A stretch of DNA of 64,000 nucleotides from Metabacillus litoralis. Its GTDB lineage: Bacteria; Bacillota; Bacilli; Bacillales; Bacillaceae. This document shows positions 54,105-61,586 of this stretch, piece by piece. Location of the stretch: assembly GCF_007994985.1 (NCBI RefSeq), contig NZ_VOQF01000008.1:62001-126000 (forward strand). The letters run 5' to 3'. The notes under the pieces were generated by a model. That model was not told the DNA's origin. It made no database searches and worked only from the letters and a program-made list of their open reading frames with translations. A program made the position numbers and the translations under genes. Position 1 is the first letter of the stretch. Every line of letters starts with the position of its first letter.

Positions 54105-54314
54105 TTGATTACACATTTTCAATATAAACCTTTATTTAAACAAGCAAATTTACCAGGTTGGAGAATCTCCTTTTATTTTCGAGGTACTCAATACGATGGA
54201 ATTTATCATAAAAATGGACAAATTGAATGGGGATCTATTCAACCTCCAAAGGAAGAAGAATTAGCTATTCATACACAAATTCACGAATTAATGCTTTTTC
54301 ATGTATATGAATGA
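54105..54314 (+). CDS. yheE: YheE family protein (DUF5342)
   Basis: 69 aa, against 72 in B. subtilis YheE. TTG start with AAAGGAGCG 8 bases before. Compact beta-rich sequence: WRISFYFRGTQYDGIYHKNG, then IEWGSIQPP. Last gene of the YheC/YheD operon by position, 65 bases after the fourth ATP-grasp gene. Function unknown; sporulation-linked by context. Confidence 0.85.
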   Translation: MITHFQYKPLFKQANLPGWRISFYFRGTQYDGIYHKNGQIEWGSIQPPKEEELAIHTQIHELMLFHVYE

Positions 54315-54362
54315 TACAAACTCCTAACGTACAAAATACTGTGTATGAGGAGGCATAAAAAG

Positions 54363-54551
54363 ATGACTGACAAACATGACGATGTAAAACAAGATGTGAA
54401 TTATGAAGGAAAGAACAAAGCCTACCTAGATATTGATCGAATGATTAATGAAGGCCTTTCTGGTGGCTCTGTTCATATGAGAGAGGAAACAACTAATATT
54501 GAAGAAGCTAGAGATCTAAAAAAAGAGGATCCACCATTTGAAGCGGAATGA
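54363..54551 (+). CDS. Small acidic protein, unknown
   Basis: 62 aa from the ATG at 54363, with GAGGAGG 9 bases before. Hydrophilic, with no helix or signal peptide: VNYEGKNKAYLDIDRMINEG, then EETTNIEEARDLKKEDPPFE. Probably cotranscribed with yheE (48 bases apart); a terminator follows. Family not recognised. Confidence 0.65.
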   Translation: MTDKHDDVKQDVNYEGKNKAYLDIDRMINEGLSGGSVHMREETTNIEEARDLKKEDPPFEAE

Positions 54552-54565
54552 TTAAAAGCAAGTAA

Positions 54566-54625
54566 AAATCCCCCTCATTATTTATTACTAACTTGTCCTT
54601 AAACCAATGAGGGGGATGGCTTTTT
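54566..54625. terminator. Bidirectional terminator
   Basis: ATCCCCCTCATT and AATGAGGGGGAT pair with a 25-base loop; AAAAA lies before and a TTTTT tract just after. It serves the plus-strand yheE unit and the minus-strand methyltransferase. Confidence 0.78.
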
Positions 54626-54635
54626 AATGATACTC

Positions 54636-55622
54636 TCACTTCTCCAATGTAATAAGATACCAGCCTGCTTCTTTCACAAGAGGTGAAAATGATGTTACCC
54701 CTAAGTCTACATTTCCGGCAATTTTCTTAATCTCTTTTTTTGTAGGCAAAGGATAAAGGTTTTCATAAGCAGAGAAAAAACTATTAAAGATACTCGAAAA
54801 TTGCTTTCCATGCTTCCCATTTTTGATCGGAGTTATGATCGATATTATACCTCCTTCAGATAACCACTTCCCTATATGTTTAAAAAGCTTCTGTCGTTCT
54901 TCCATTGATAAATAATGAAGTAAATTATGAACCAAAACCAAGTCAGCTTTTGTGTCAGGAATCCAGTCAAAAGCATTTCTACATTCAATGTTTACTTTAT
55001 CTAATGAATCAGACCTAGCTTGTGCTTCCAAGGCAACTTCTTCATTCACTTCTAACCCATGCATATTTATTTGTGGATATCTATCTGCTAGTCTTTGTAA
55101 ATATCCACCATGTCCACAGCCTACATCAACAATTTCTTGTATCTTATTTTTCTTCACTAATTTTGATATTTTCCTTAAAGCTATTTGCTCTAACATTGAG
55201 GAAGTTTGTGCCACTACCGTTCCATGTAATTCCTCGTTAAAGACATGTTTCTTATTCGTTTTCATCATTGAAGGGTAACTTAAGAGAGTAGGAATATGTA
55301 ATTCCATCATTTCTTTTAAGATCGCCCCAGTTGAGCGTGTATTTTTCTTTGGTGCTGGTAACATCATTTTCTTTATCGTTTGGAATCTTCCTTTTGATCC
55401 TTTTTTCATATAAGAAATAGCTACACCAACGTCAATCCATCTTTGCAGGAGATCTTCTTGTAAGCTATATTGTTCTGCTACTTGAGAAACTGTTTTTGGT
55501 TTTTTAAAAGCTGTATATAAATTTAATTCATACCCAATGTATGCGTGCCAGCTGTATAGAAATGGAATATTTCGTTTCATCCAACCTCTAGCTTTGATTA
55601 TTCGAATATACTCAGCAATCAT
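54636..55622 (-). CDS. Class I SAM-dependent methyltransferase with N-terminal helical domain
   Basis: 328 aa from the ATG at 55622, with AAGGAGG 8 bases before; the frame extends two codons further. An N-terminal winged-helix-like region (about 15-100, KPKTVSQVAEQYSLQEDLLQRW) as in small-molecule O-methyltransferases, then the Rossmann SAM fold: EIVDVGCGHGGYLQRLA (motif I), INMHGLEVNEE, and ADLVLVHNLLHYLS. The gene overlaps the end of the flavin monooxygenase gene by 11 bases. The pair probably hydroxylates and methylates one metabolite. It has no counterpart here in B. subtilis. Confidence 0.85.
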   Translation of the reverse strand: MIAEYIRIIKARGWMKRNIPFLYSWHAYIGYELNLYTAFKKPKTVSQVAEQYSLQEDLLQRWIDVGVAISYMKKGSKGRFQTIKKMMLPAPKKNTRSTGAILKEMMELHIPTLLSYPSMMKTNKKHVFNEELHGTVVAQTSSMLEQIALRKISKLVKKNKIQEIVDVGCGHGGYLQRLADRYPQINMHGLEVNEEVALEAQARSDSLDKVNIECRNAFDWIPDTKADLVLVHNLLHYLSMEERQKLFKHIGKWLSEGGIISIITPIKNGKHGKQFSSIFNSFFSAYENLYPLPTKKEIKKIAGNVDLGVTSFSPLVKEAGWYLITLEK

Positions 55623-56943
55623 TTGCAACTCCTCCTTTGTATCTCCATGGATAATCCTCTTTCATTGTGAACAAATGATCAGATTGAAGCATATGTTTCT
55701 TCTGAAAAGAACGCGCTGGTAATAAACCAAGTTGAATGAATCTTTCATATAAAGACTCTTTCCACATTCCTAACCCTGAAATATTAAGCATTTGCTTGTA
55801 ATGAAGCATATGGTCATTTTCCATCTGTTTAAACCCACGACCACGTATTTTTGTAAAATAACGAAACGGCTTTGAGTATGCAAGTGCTGCTAAGTGACTA
55901 AGATTTAATAAATGATCAACTCTAGGTTTTCTTACCTTTTCAAACCAGTTAAGATGCTTTTCGGAATAATCACTTTGTTCATCCATCCAGCAAATTAAAT
56001 CACCTAAAGCATCTCCATCTTGAATAGCTAAATTCATCCCTTCACCTGCCATAGGATGTACAGTATGTGCTGCATCACCGATGATCACCTTATTGTGTTT
56101 AGAATAAGCTTTTGCATGATATTGAAAGGGAATCATTAATTGAATTTGCTTCCAAGAAGGAATTTGATTAATAAAAGTATCTAGCTCTGGACAAAGAGAA
56201 ATAACTCTATCAAAAAATTCTTCAATACCCTTCTCCTTAATTGCCTTATATTCTCCCGAAGGAATCAAATAAACTGACCTTACCTTATTATCAGGTAATG
56301 GAAATAAACCTAAAAATGTATCTTTGGTTGAAATCATTTTTCCTTCAGTTAAATCACTCGGTCTAGGAAAAGTTACAGTTAAGAAATGATGATCATACAT
56401 TTGCTCTTTGATATCATTTCCAATGTACTGTCTTACTTTTGATCTCCTTCCCTCTGCCCCGACAAAAACCTTTGCATTTATTTGTAGAGTTGACCCATTA
56501 TAATTAATTAAGGCTTTATCTTGATTAACAAATTCTGTAAACCTTGCAGGTTGATAATAATGAAACGTTGTATATTTCATCGCATTACTCAATATAATTT
56601 TCTTTAACTCTTCATGAGGAATCATTAAACCATAGTTAAACGGTGTACTGATCACGCGATAATCCATCTTTGATTTTCCTCTATGCTGATAATAGCCTGA
56701 TTTATTTTTCTTTTCTTCAACTGAAATGGTGTGAAGTGGATGACCATTCTTTCTAATTTCTTCTGCTATATTTAATCTTCGAAATATTTCTAAGCTCTTA
56801 GGCTGTAACAGTTCCCCCTTATACGTATGGGAACTTCCCTTTTGTTGTTCAACTACAGTCACATCGATTCCACACATCGCTAGCCTTAAAGCAACCGTTA
56901 AACCACCAACTCCTCCACCAATAATTAAAACATCTGTATTCAT
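55612..56943 (-). CDS. FAD-dependent aromatic hydroxylase-type monooxygenase
   Basis: 443 aa of the UbiH/PHBH fold. GGGVGGLTVALRLAMCGIDV at residues 9-28 binds the ADP of FAD; VFVGAEGRRSKVR is the DG-like motif with Ala-Glu in place of Asp; and VIIGDAAHTVHPMAGEGMNL is the GD motif with the HPxxGxGxN flavin contact. Substrate unknown. It leads a two-gene operon with a methyltransferase, a common tailoring pair in quinone, polyketide or pigment pathways. Inserted relative to B. subtilis. No ketosynthase or other scaffold enzyme is nearby. Confidence 0.87.
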   Translation of the reverse strand: MNTDVLIIGGGVGGLTVALRLAMCGIDVTVVEQQKGSSHTYKGELLQPKSLEIFRRLNIAEEIRKNGHPLHTISVEEKKNKSGYYQHRGKSKMDYRVISTPFNYGLMIPHEELKKIILSNAMKYTTFHYYQPARFTEFVNQDKALINYNGSTLQINAKVFVGAEGRRSKVRQYIGNDIKEQMYDHHFLTVTFPRPSDLTEGKMISTKDTFLGLFPLPDNKVRSVYLIPSGEYKAIKEKGIEEFFDRVISLCPELDTFINQIPSWKQIQLMIPFQYHAKAYSKHNKVIIGDAAHTVHPMAGEGMNLAIQDGDALGDLICWMDEQSDYSEKHLNWFEKVRKPRVDHLLNLSHLAALAYSKPFRYFTKIRGRGFKQMENDHMLHYKQMLNISGLGMWKESLYERFIQLGLLPARSFQKKHMLQSDHLFTMKEDYPWRYKGGVANDC

Positions 56944-57033
56944 TTTTTCACCCCTTTAATTGCTTGGTTTGTTTTCCCCTACTAAAAACTCAACGAAACC
57001 TCTAAACTCTCTACTAAAGATTTCTTAAGACTT

Positions 57034-57215
57034 GGCTCTGTTAAACTTTGTTGTTGATTTCCGTTACAGGCATTCGCTTTCCGCGGGCGGTCCGGGAGCC
57101 TCCTCGGCGCAAGCGCCTGCGGGGTCTCCCTTTGACACGCTTCTCCCGCAGGAGTCTCATGCCTTTCACTCCAATCAACAATGTGCTAAAATCAACATTA
57201 ACCTTTAACATAGTC
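57034..57215 (-). repeat. Intergenic repeat family B, copy 4
   Basis: About 182 bp: GGCTCTGTTAAAC to TTTAACATAGTC. Lacks the CCCGGGAAAAAAGTACC insertion; instead CCGCGGGCGGTCCGGG. Core on the other strand reads GACTCCTGCGGGAGAAGCGTG, GAGACCCCGCAGGCGC and GGAGGCTCC. Confidence 0.88.
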
Positions 57216-57240
57216 TAAGACATAAAAAGACTGACATTTG

Positions 57241-57429
57241 TCAGTCTTCATCACATGATTGTTTTCCTAATTTAAATTGATCTAAAAACTCGTTATATCC
57301 TTCTATCTTTCCTTCTATCTTCGCAATTGTAATCTCATCTAAATTTTCCTCATCTAGCTTTTGACAATTTTCTTTTATCATTGTTTTTACATAAGATGCT
57401 ATTGCCGTTTCGTTAAATGTTTCTAGCAT
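57241..57429 (-). CDS. Small helical protein, unknown
   Basis: 62 aa, MLETFNETAIASYVKTMIKE at the start, acidic, single Cys pair (Cys22 and Cys59). GGGAGGC lies 6-7 bases before the ATG. No family recognised. It stands between a family B repeat and the PucR-type gene. Confidence 0.65.
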   Translation of the reverse strand: MLETFNETAIASYVKTMIKENCQKLDEENLDEITIAKIEGKIEGYNEFLDQFKLGKQSCDED

Positions 57430-57576
57430 ATTAAAGCCTCCCTATTATTCGTCTTTATTCTTCTTTACCCTTTTTAAAAAAAGAATAACTTGTGACAATC
57501 ATTCAATTTCCTTTTAAGCAATCCATTTCTTTTCTATAATGTTAATAGAACTTATTGCGCGAAATGAGGAGATTTT

Positions 57577-58479
57577 ATGCTAGAAAGATTAATGCAACAT
57601 TATAAACATGCAATGACAACAAGTTATTCTCCTAATGACTCAACATATGAATGGTTTCAAACTGAACTTGGACAAACCTTTGGAATTCTAAAGTCTTCTC
57701 TATCAGAAACTGAGAAAGAATTACTAGTCACCCTTTTTCACCAAATCCAAAAAACTAATGAAGGTAACTTTTCAGTTAGTCAACAAAAATGGTACGACTT
57801 TCTGTTTTCAGAAAAACCAATTGATACTCCTCCATTGGCTGCTGAACAAAGTAATGTTCGTTTTTACTATTTTTATTTAACAAAACCAATTGATGATAAG
57901 CAAAGCTTTGAGGAGGCAGTTCAAGGTATATTAAATTCAGATCTTATTCTTTGGTTGAACTCTTCACAAGGTATCATAATTGAAGAAAAACCTACTGCTA
58001 TTTTAGAAATGGACTCCTTAAAGAATTTAAGTGATACGCTAACAAGTGACTTCTATGTGGAGCCATTCTTATACATTGGACAACTTCAAAAAAATGACTC
58101 TTATCTTAGAGAAAAGTTCAAGCAAGAGCAAAACTGCTTTCAAACTGTACATCACACTTCAAACCGTGAAAGAGTGATAAGCTTTTATGAAGCGCTCCCC
58201 TTACTTGTGCTCAAATCACCTTCAAAAATTAGTGGGAATTTATTATCAAATCATTTGGTAGAGGCTCTTGAGGATAATGAACTTATTCATACAATAGAAG
58301 CATTTCTTCAATCAAACTTAAATGCTTCGTCAACGGCAAAAAGATTATTTATTCACCGGAATAGTCTTCAATATCGTTTAGAAAAACTACTAGAAAAAAC
58401 AGGTATTGATATTAGAATATTTTCTAATGCTGCATTTATATTTTTAGCAATAATGGTTGCTCGATTAGAAAATAAATGA
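57577..58479 (+). CDS. PucR/CdaR-type helix-turn-helix protein
   Basis: 300 aa. The C-terminal HTH (about residues 250-295: AFLQSNLNASSTAKRLFIHR, then NSLQYRLEKLLEKTGIDIR) is the PucR/CdaR DNA-binding motif, in which the RNSLQYRL helix is diagnostic. The N-terminal 240 residues form a sensor domain of unknown ligand. Located upstream of msmX, as yxkF is in B. subtilis, so it may regulate sugar-transport functions. GAGGAG lies upstream of the ATG. Confidence 0.82.
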   Translation: MLERLMQHYKHAMTTSYSPNDSTYEWFQTELGQTFGILKSSLSETEKELLVTLFHQIQKTNEGNFSVSQQKWYDFLFSEKPIDTPPLAAEQSNVRFYYFYLTKPIDDKQSFEEAVQGILNSDLILWLNSSQGIIIEEKPTAILEMDSLKNLSDTLTSDFYVEPFLYIGQLQKNDSYLREKFKQEQNCFQTVHHTSNRERVISFYEALPLLVLKSPSKISGNLLSNHLVEALEDNELIHTIEAFLQSNLNASSTAKRLFIHRNSLQYRLEKLLEKTGIDIRIFSNAAFIFLAIMVARLENK

Positions 58480-58498
58480 TTACTATATTTCTTTGAAT

Positions 58499-58542
58499 TA
58501 CAAGTTGCACAAAAAGGCTGATTTTTTTTCGTGCAACTTGTA
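58499..58542. terminator. Hairpin between the PucR-type gene and msmX
   Basis: TACAAGTTGCAC and GTGCAACTTGTA form a 12-bp perfect stem; a run of eight T is inside the loop, not after the stem. It may terminate in the minus direction or act as an attenuator. Low certainty as a terminator. Confidence 0.4.
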
Positions 58543-58583
58543 CGTTTACTTTATTCTTTGAAATCCCTTACAATGAAATCAAG

Positions 58584-58597
58584 TTAAAACGCTTTCA
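58584..58597 (+). promoter_or_regulatory. Candidate CcpA cre site upstream of msmX
   Basis: TTAAAACGCTTTCA matches the cre consensus TGWAARCGYTWWCW except at the second base. It lies 21 bases before the msmX ATG and a few bases past a TACAAT -10 (58569-58574). That position suits carbon-source control by CcpA; the effect is inferred. Confidence 0.5.
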
Positions 58598-58617
58598 GAA
58601 ATAGGGAGGAATAGAAA

Positions 58618-59730
58618 ATGGCAGAGATTCAATTAAATAATATTTATAAAATTTATGATAATAAAGTAACAGCAGTAGAGGATTTCAACCTTCACATTCA
58701 AGATAAAGAATTTATCGTATTCGTTGGTCCTTCAGGTTGTGGTAAATCAACTACACTTCGTATGGTTGCAGGATTAGAAGAGATTTCAAAAGGAGATTTC
58801 TTCATCGATGGAAAACGTATGAATGATGTTGCACCAAAAGATCGTGATATCGCAATGGTATTCCAGAACTACGCTTTATATCCACATATGAATGTTTATG
58901 ACAATATGGCATTTGGATTAAAGCTTCGTAAATTACCTAAAGACGAGATTGAGCGTCGTGTAACAGAAGCAGCTAAAATTCTTGGCCTTGAGCAATATTT
59001 ACAACGTAAACCAAAAGCTTTATCTGGTGGACAACGTCAGCGTGTTGCACTAGGTCGTGCAATCGTTCGTGATGCAAAAGTATTCTTAATGGATGAGCCT
59101 TTATCTAACCTTGATGCTAAGCTTCGTGTAGCGATGCGTGCTGAAATCACTAAACTACACCAACGTTTACAAACAACTACAATTTACGTAACACATGACC
59201 AAACAGAAGCAATGACAATGGCTACACGTCTTGTTGTATTAAAAGATGGTGTGATTCAACAAGTTGGTTCACCTAAAGAAGTTTATGACAAGCCTGAAAA
59301 CTCATTTGTTGGTGGATTCATCGGCTCACCTGCAATGAACTTCTTTAAAGGTAAGCTTGGTGATGGTAAATTCACAATGGGTACTACTACTGTAGATGTT
59401 CCAGAAGGTAAAATGAAATACCTTCGTGAGCAAGGATATGTAAACAAAGATATCCTTATGGGAGTTCGTCCAGAAGAAATTCATGATGAGCCAGTATTCA
59501 TCGATTCTTCTCAAGGATCAAAAATCACAGCGAAAATTGAAGTAGCTGAATTAATGGGTGCTGAAACAATGCTTTACTCTGAAATCGATGGGCAAACTTT
59601 CGTAGCACGTGTTGACTCTCGTACAGATGTTAAACCTGGTCAAGAACTTGAACTAGCTTTAGATATGAATAAAGCTCACTTCTTCGATATTGAATCAGAT
59701 TTAAGAATTCGTCCAGCTGGAGAAAAATAA
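58618..59730 (+). CDS. msmX: Multi-sugar ABC transporter ATPase MsmX
   Basis: 370 aa. Walker A GPSGCGKST at 37-45, LSGGQRQR at 135-142, Walker B VFLMDEPLSNLDAKLR at 155-170, switch His in YVTHDQTEAM. The C-terminal OB-type regulatory domain (about 240-370) places it in the UgpC/MalK-type sugar importer ATPases. MsmX energises several sugar importers in B. subtilis. Codon choice (CGT for Arg, GCA and GTT rich) is more biased than in its neighbours, fitting high expression. AGGGAGGAA lies 8 bases before the ATG. A terminator follows. Confidence 0.96.
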   Translation: MAEIQLNNIYKIYDNKVTAVEDFNLHIQDKEFIVFVGPSGCGKSTTLRMVAGLEEISKGDFFIDGKRMNDVAPKDRDIAMVFQNYALYPHMNVYDNMAFGLKLRKLPKDEIERRVTEAAKILGLEQYLQRKPKALSGGQRQRVALGRAIVRDAKVFLMDEPLSNLDAKLRVAMRAEITKLHQRLQTTTIYVTHDQTEAMTMATRLVVLKDGVIQQVGSPKEVYDKPENSFVGGFIGSPAMNFFKGKLGDGKFTMGTTTVDVPEGKMKYLREQGYVNKDILMGVRPEEIHDEPVFIDSSQGSKITAKIEVAELMGAETMLYSEIDGQTFVARVDSRTDVKPGQELELALDMNKAHFFDIESDLRIRPAGEK

Positions 59731-59739
59731 TAAATAAAC

Positions 59740-59772
59740 AAAAGCCATGTTCTACTTGAACATGGCTTTTGT
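59740..59772. terminator. Bidirectional terminator after msmX
   Basis: ACAAAAGCCATGTTC and GAACATGGCTTTTGT form a stem with loop TACTT; both strands end in T-rich sequence. Confidence 0.85.
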
Positions 59773-60015
59773 TTATTCACCTATAGATTTAGTTTCTTGA
59801 TGTTGACACCCAAGACAATAAAAGTAGTGGATGCACTCGTGATTTTCTAAGGATTTTTCATAACCATCAAATAATTTCATTACATCTATATCCATATACG
59901 CGCTATAATCATCAAAATAATCTATAACCTTTCCTTGATCTTCCATTAAACTTTGACAATTAGGACATTGAAATGACTTCGTCTCAAATCCATTACATAA
60001 AGGACATAACCCCAT
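59773..60015 (-). CDS. Small zinc-ribbon-like protein, unknown
   Basis: 80 aa with three Cys pairs: CPLC near residue 4, CPNC at 17-20 and CLGC at 67-70, with HxCxH and HYFYCLGCQH near the C-terminus. Likely binds one or two zinc ions. The middle is acidic (YFDDYSAYMDIDVMKLFDGY). GGAGATGAAAGG lies 5 bases before the ATG. Function unknown. Confidence 0.75.
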   Translation of the reverse strand: MGLCPLCNGFETKSFQCPNCQSLMEDQGKVIDYFDDYSAYMDIDVMKLFDGYEKSLENHECIHYFYCLGCQHQETKSIGE

Positions 60016-60343
60016 CCTTTCATCTCCTTTAACTCTAACTCTTCATACGATTAGATTCTCTCAATAGTGGCTCAATTATGTAATGTTCAAAAGCTGATGC
60101 ATTAGTATCCTCTTTAATACTTGTATTTGGAATAAAATTTTAAAGTCACTACTTTTGCTCCATTCACTATACAGAACTCATATCAATAAATTATCATTGT
60201 AAAAATCTACGTTACTCAAGCTTTTTTATCGTCATTTATTCAAATTGATAAGAATTACAGGCTTTCATACATCGGTTAGAACATCAGAAATATAACGATG
60301 ATTCTTTATTTTTTCACATGAGAAAAATTTACCAAAAAAAATG
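60016..60343. other. Region upstream of the SASP promoter, no gene seen
   Basis: AT-rich; no open frame with a ribosome binding site, no repeat of family A or B, no recognised motif. Confidence 0.4.
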
Positions 60344-60373
60344 TGTATATAAACTTAAAAATCATCCATAATA
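60344..60373 (+). promoter_or_regulatory. Sigma-G/F-type forespore promoter
   Basis: TGTATA (60344-60349) and CATAATA (60367-60373) are 17 bases apart, close to the sigma-G consensus (TGnATA, CATnnTA). It fits expression of the SASP gene in the forespore and would give a leader of about 145 bases that includes the tRNA-like fold. Confidence 0.7.
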
Positions 60374-60424
60374 CTTAGTAACAACAAAGCAACACACATT
60401 ATTAACTAAAGCAAATTATCTTGA

Positions 60425-60495
60425 TGGGTTACGCCGAGTTAGGCGGTGAAGTACAACACTTCATAAGTTTGGTGCAAATCCAACTAACCCAACCA
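60425..60495 (+). ncRNA. tRNA-like cloverleaf with encoded CCA, in the SASP leader
   Basis: 71 nt that fold as a tRNA. Acceptor TGGGTTA/TAACCCA is 7 bp, discriminator A, then CCA (60493-60495). D-arm CGCC-GAGTTA-GGCG, anticodon arm TGAAG-TACAACA-CTTCA, variable TAAG, T-arm TTTGG-TGCAAAT-CCAAC (outer pair T-C mismatched). Departures from a working tRNA: no bases 8-9 between acceptor and D-stem, A at position 33 instead of U, C at 37, G at 55, and a short D-loop without GG. It would read CAA if used. It lies 52 bases after the sigma-G-type promoter and 32 before the SASP ATG. A pseudo-tRNA or a cloverleaf regulatory leader. Confidence 0.6.
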
Positions 60496-60527
60496 TTAAA
60501 AAACTATTATGAGGAGATGAATGACAG

Positions 60528-60749
60528 ATGGCACAAAACAGTTCAAACAACAGCAATTCGTCTAACCAACTAGTAGTACCAGGAGCTTCTCAAGCAATTG
60601 ATCAAATGAAATATGAGATCGCTTCTGAATTCGGCGTTAACCTTGGTGGAGAAACTACTTCTAGAGCTAACGGTTCTGTAGGTGGAGAAATCACTAAGCG
60701 TTTAGTATCAATGGCTCAACAATCTATGAGCGGTTATACTCAACAATAA
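60528..60749 (+). CDS. Alpha/beta-type small acid-soluble spore protein
   Basis: 73 aa. Binds and protects DNA in the dormant spore. [23 protein letters not shown] carries the GPR protease cleavage site (E-IASEFGV); the second conserved block is [18 protein letters not shown]. Position next to the yheE/yheG block corresponds to B. subtilis sspB; orthology among the nearly identical paralogues cannot be fixed. GAGGAG lies 12 bases before the ATG. Confidence 0.95.
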   Translation: MAQNSSNNSNSSNQLVVPGASQAIDQMKYEIASEFGVNLGGETTSRANGSVGGEITKRLVSMAQQSMSGYTQQ

Positions 60750-60770
60750 CAATTAAATATATTTGGCTAA

Positions 60771-60805
60771 GAGGCTGGCACTTTGTGTCAGCTTCTTCTT
60801 TTTGT
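60771..60805 (+). terminator. Terminator after the SASP gene
   Basis: GAGGCTGGCAC and GTGTCAGCTTC pair (two G-U pairs) around TTT, followed by TTCTTTTT. Confidence 0.8.
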
Positions 60806-60931
60806 GGATTTTTTCACGGTAATAAGTATCAAACAAGTTCTGAAAACCATATAGTATAAAAACATCCATTCTTCCTTTTTAACTATCGATATTCGTTCAA
60901 CAAGGAAATCATCAAAAAGGAGCGGATAATT

Positions 60932-61054
60932 ATGCTCGACTCTGTAGATTGGAAGCAAGTTGCTTTTGTTGGATATACTTTATTTCATGAATATGTTGTT
61001 TATATACGATTTCCCCAGGTTTATTACTGGGAAGAAGCTAAAAAGAAACTATAA
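60932..61054 (+). CDS. Small protein, position of B. subtilis yheF
   Basis: 40 aa: MLDSVDWKQVAFVGYTLFHE, then YVVYIRFPQVYYWEEAKKKL. AAAGGAGCG lies 9 bases before the ATG. The order SASP, 40-codon ORF, yheG equals sspB-yheF-yheG of B. subtilis, where YheF has 41 aa; identity by position, not by recognised sequence. Confidence 0.6.
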   Translation: MLDSVDWKQVAFVGYTLFHEYVVYIRFPQVYYWEEAKKKL

Positions 61055-61100
61055 TATAATCTTAAAGGCTGACAGTTTTTATGTCGGTCTCTTTTTTATT

Positions 61101-61283
61101 GGCTCTGTTAAACTTTGTTGTTGATTTCCGTTACAGGCATTCGCTTTCCGCGGGCGGTCCGGGAGCCTCCTCGGCGCAAGCGCCTGTGGGGTCTCCCTTT
61201 GACACGCTTCTCCCGCAGGAGTCTCATGCCTTTCACTCCAATCAACAATGTGCTAAAAATCAACATTAACCTTTAACATAGCC
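61101..61283 (-). repeat. Intergenic repeat family B, copy 5
   Basis: About 183 bp, GGCTCTGTTAAAC to TTTAACATAGCC, almost identical to copy 4 (short form with CCGCGGGCGGTCCGGG). Between the yheF-like ORF and yheG. An open frame across it is a shadow. Confidence 0.88.
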
Positions 61284-61372
61284 TTTTTATTAACCCCATA
61301 TTAATGCCTTTAATTTTTATTACCATTCAAATATTTTTTATTTTTCTCTAAATAAAGTATGATCTTTATAAG

Positions 61373-61537
61373 AGGCTCTTTTCTGAAAGATTGTTGTTAA
61401 TTAACGTAATTTCCTGTTAGAAACAATGTTGTTTTCTTATAAAAGTTACGAATACAAGAAGAAAAGATGCCTCTAGACTTTATACAGTGCTGTTTTCTTC
61501 ATATTACAAAAAGCAAAACAGTATACGAAAACAGCCT
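61373..61537. repeat. Possible third inverted-end intergenic element
   Basis: Begins AGGCTCTTTTCTG and ends with the complement of AGGCTGTTTTCG. Contains AAAAGATGCCTCTAGAC and two TGTTTTCTT segments. Single copy in this window; called by its ends only. Confidence 0.35.
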
Positions 61538-61586
61538 TATAAGAAGTTTTTCCAGGTAAATTAAATTTGTTTTAGAGGTGAAATAA

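Noticed and set aside
54952-55278. 108-codon plus-strand frame over the methyltransferase
   Set aside because: Antisense shadow; the minus-strand gene has the SAM-binding motifs.
59326-59514. 62-codon minus-strand frame in msmX
   Set aside because: Shadow of msmX, without a ribosome binding site.
60425-60495. Considered as an ordinary functional tRNA
   Set aside because: Missing bases 8-9, A at position 33, C at 37 and no D-loop GG make decoding unlikely; reported as tRNA-like.
61081-61269. 62-codon frame across family B copy 5
   Set aside because: Repeat sequence; the other copies do not keep the frame.
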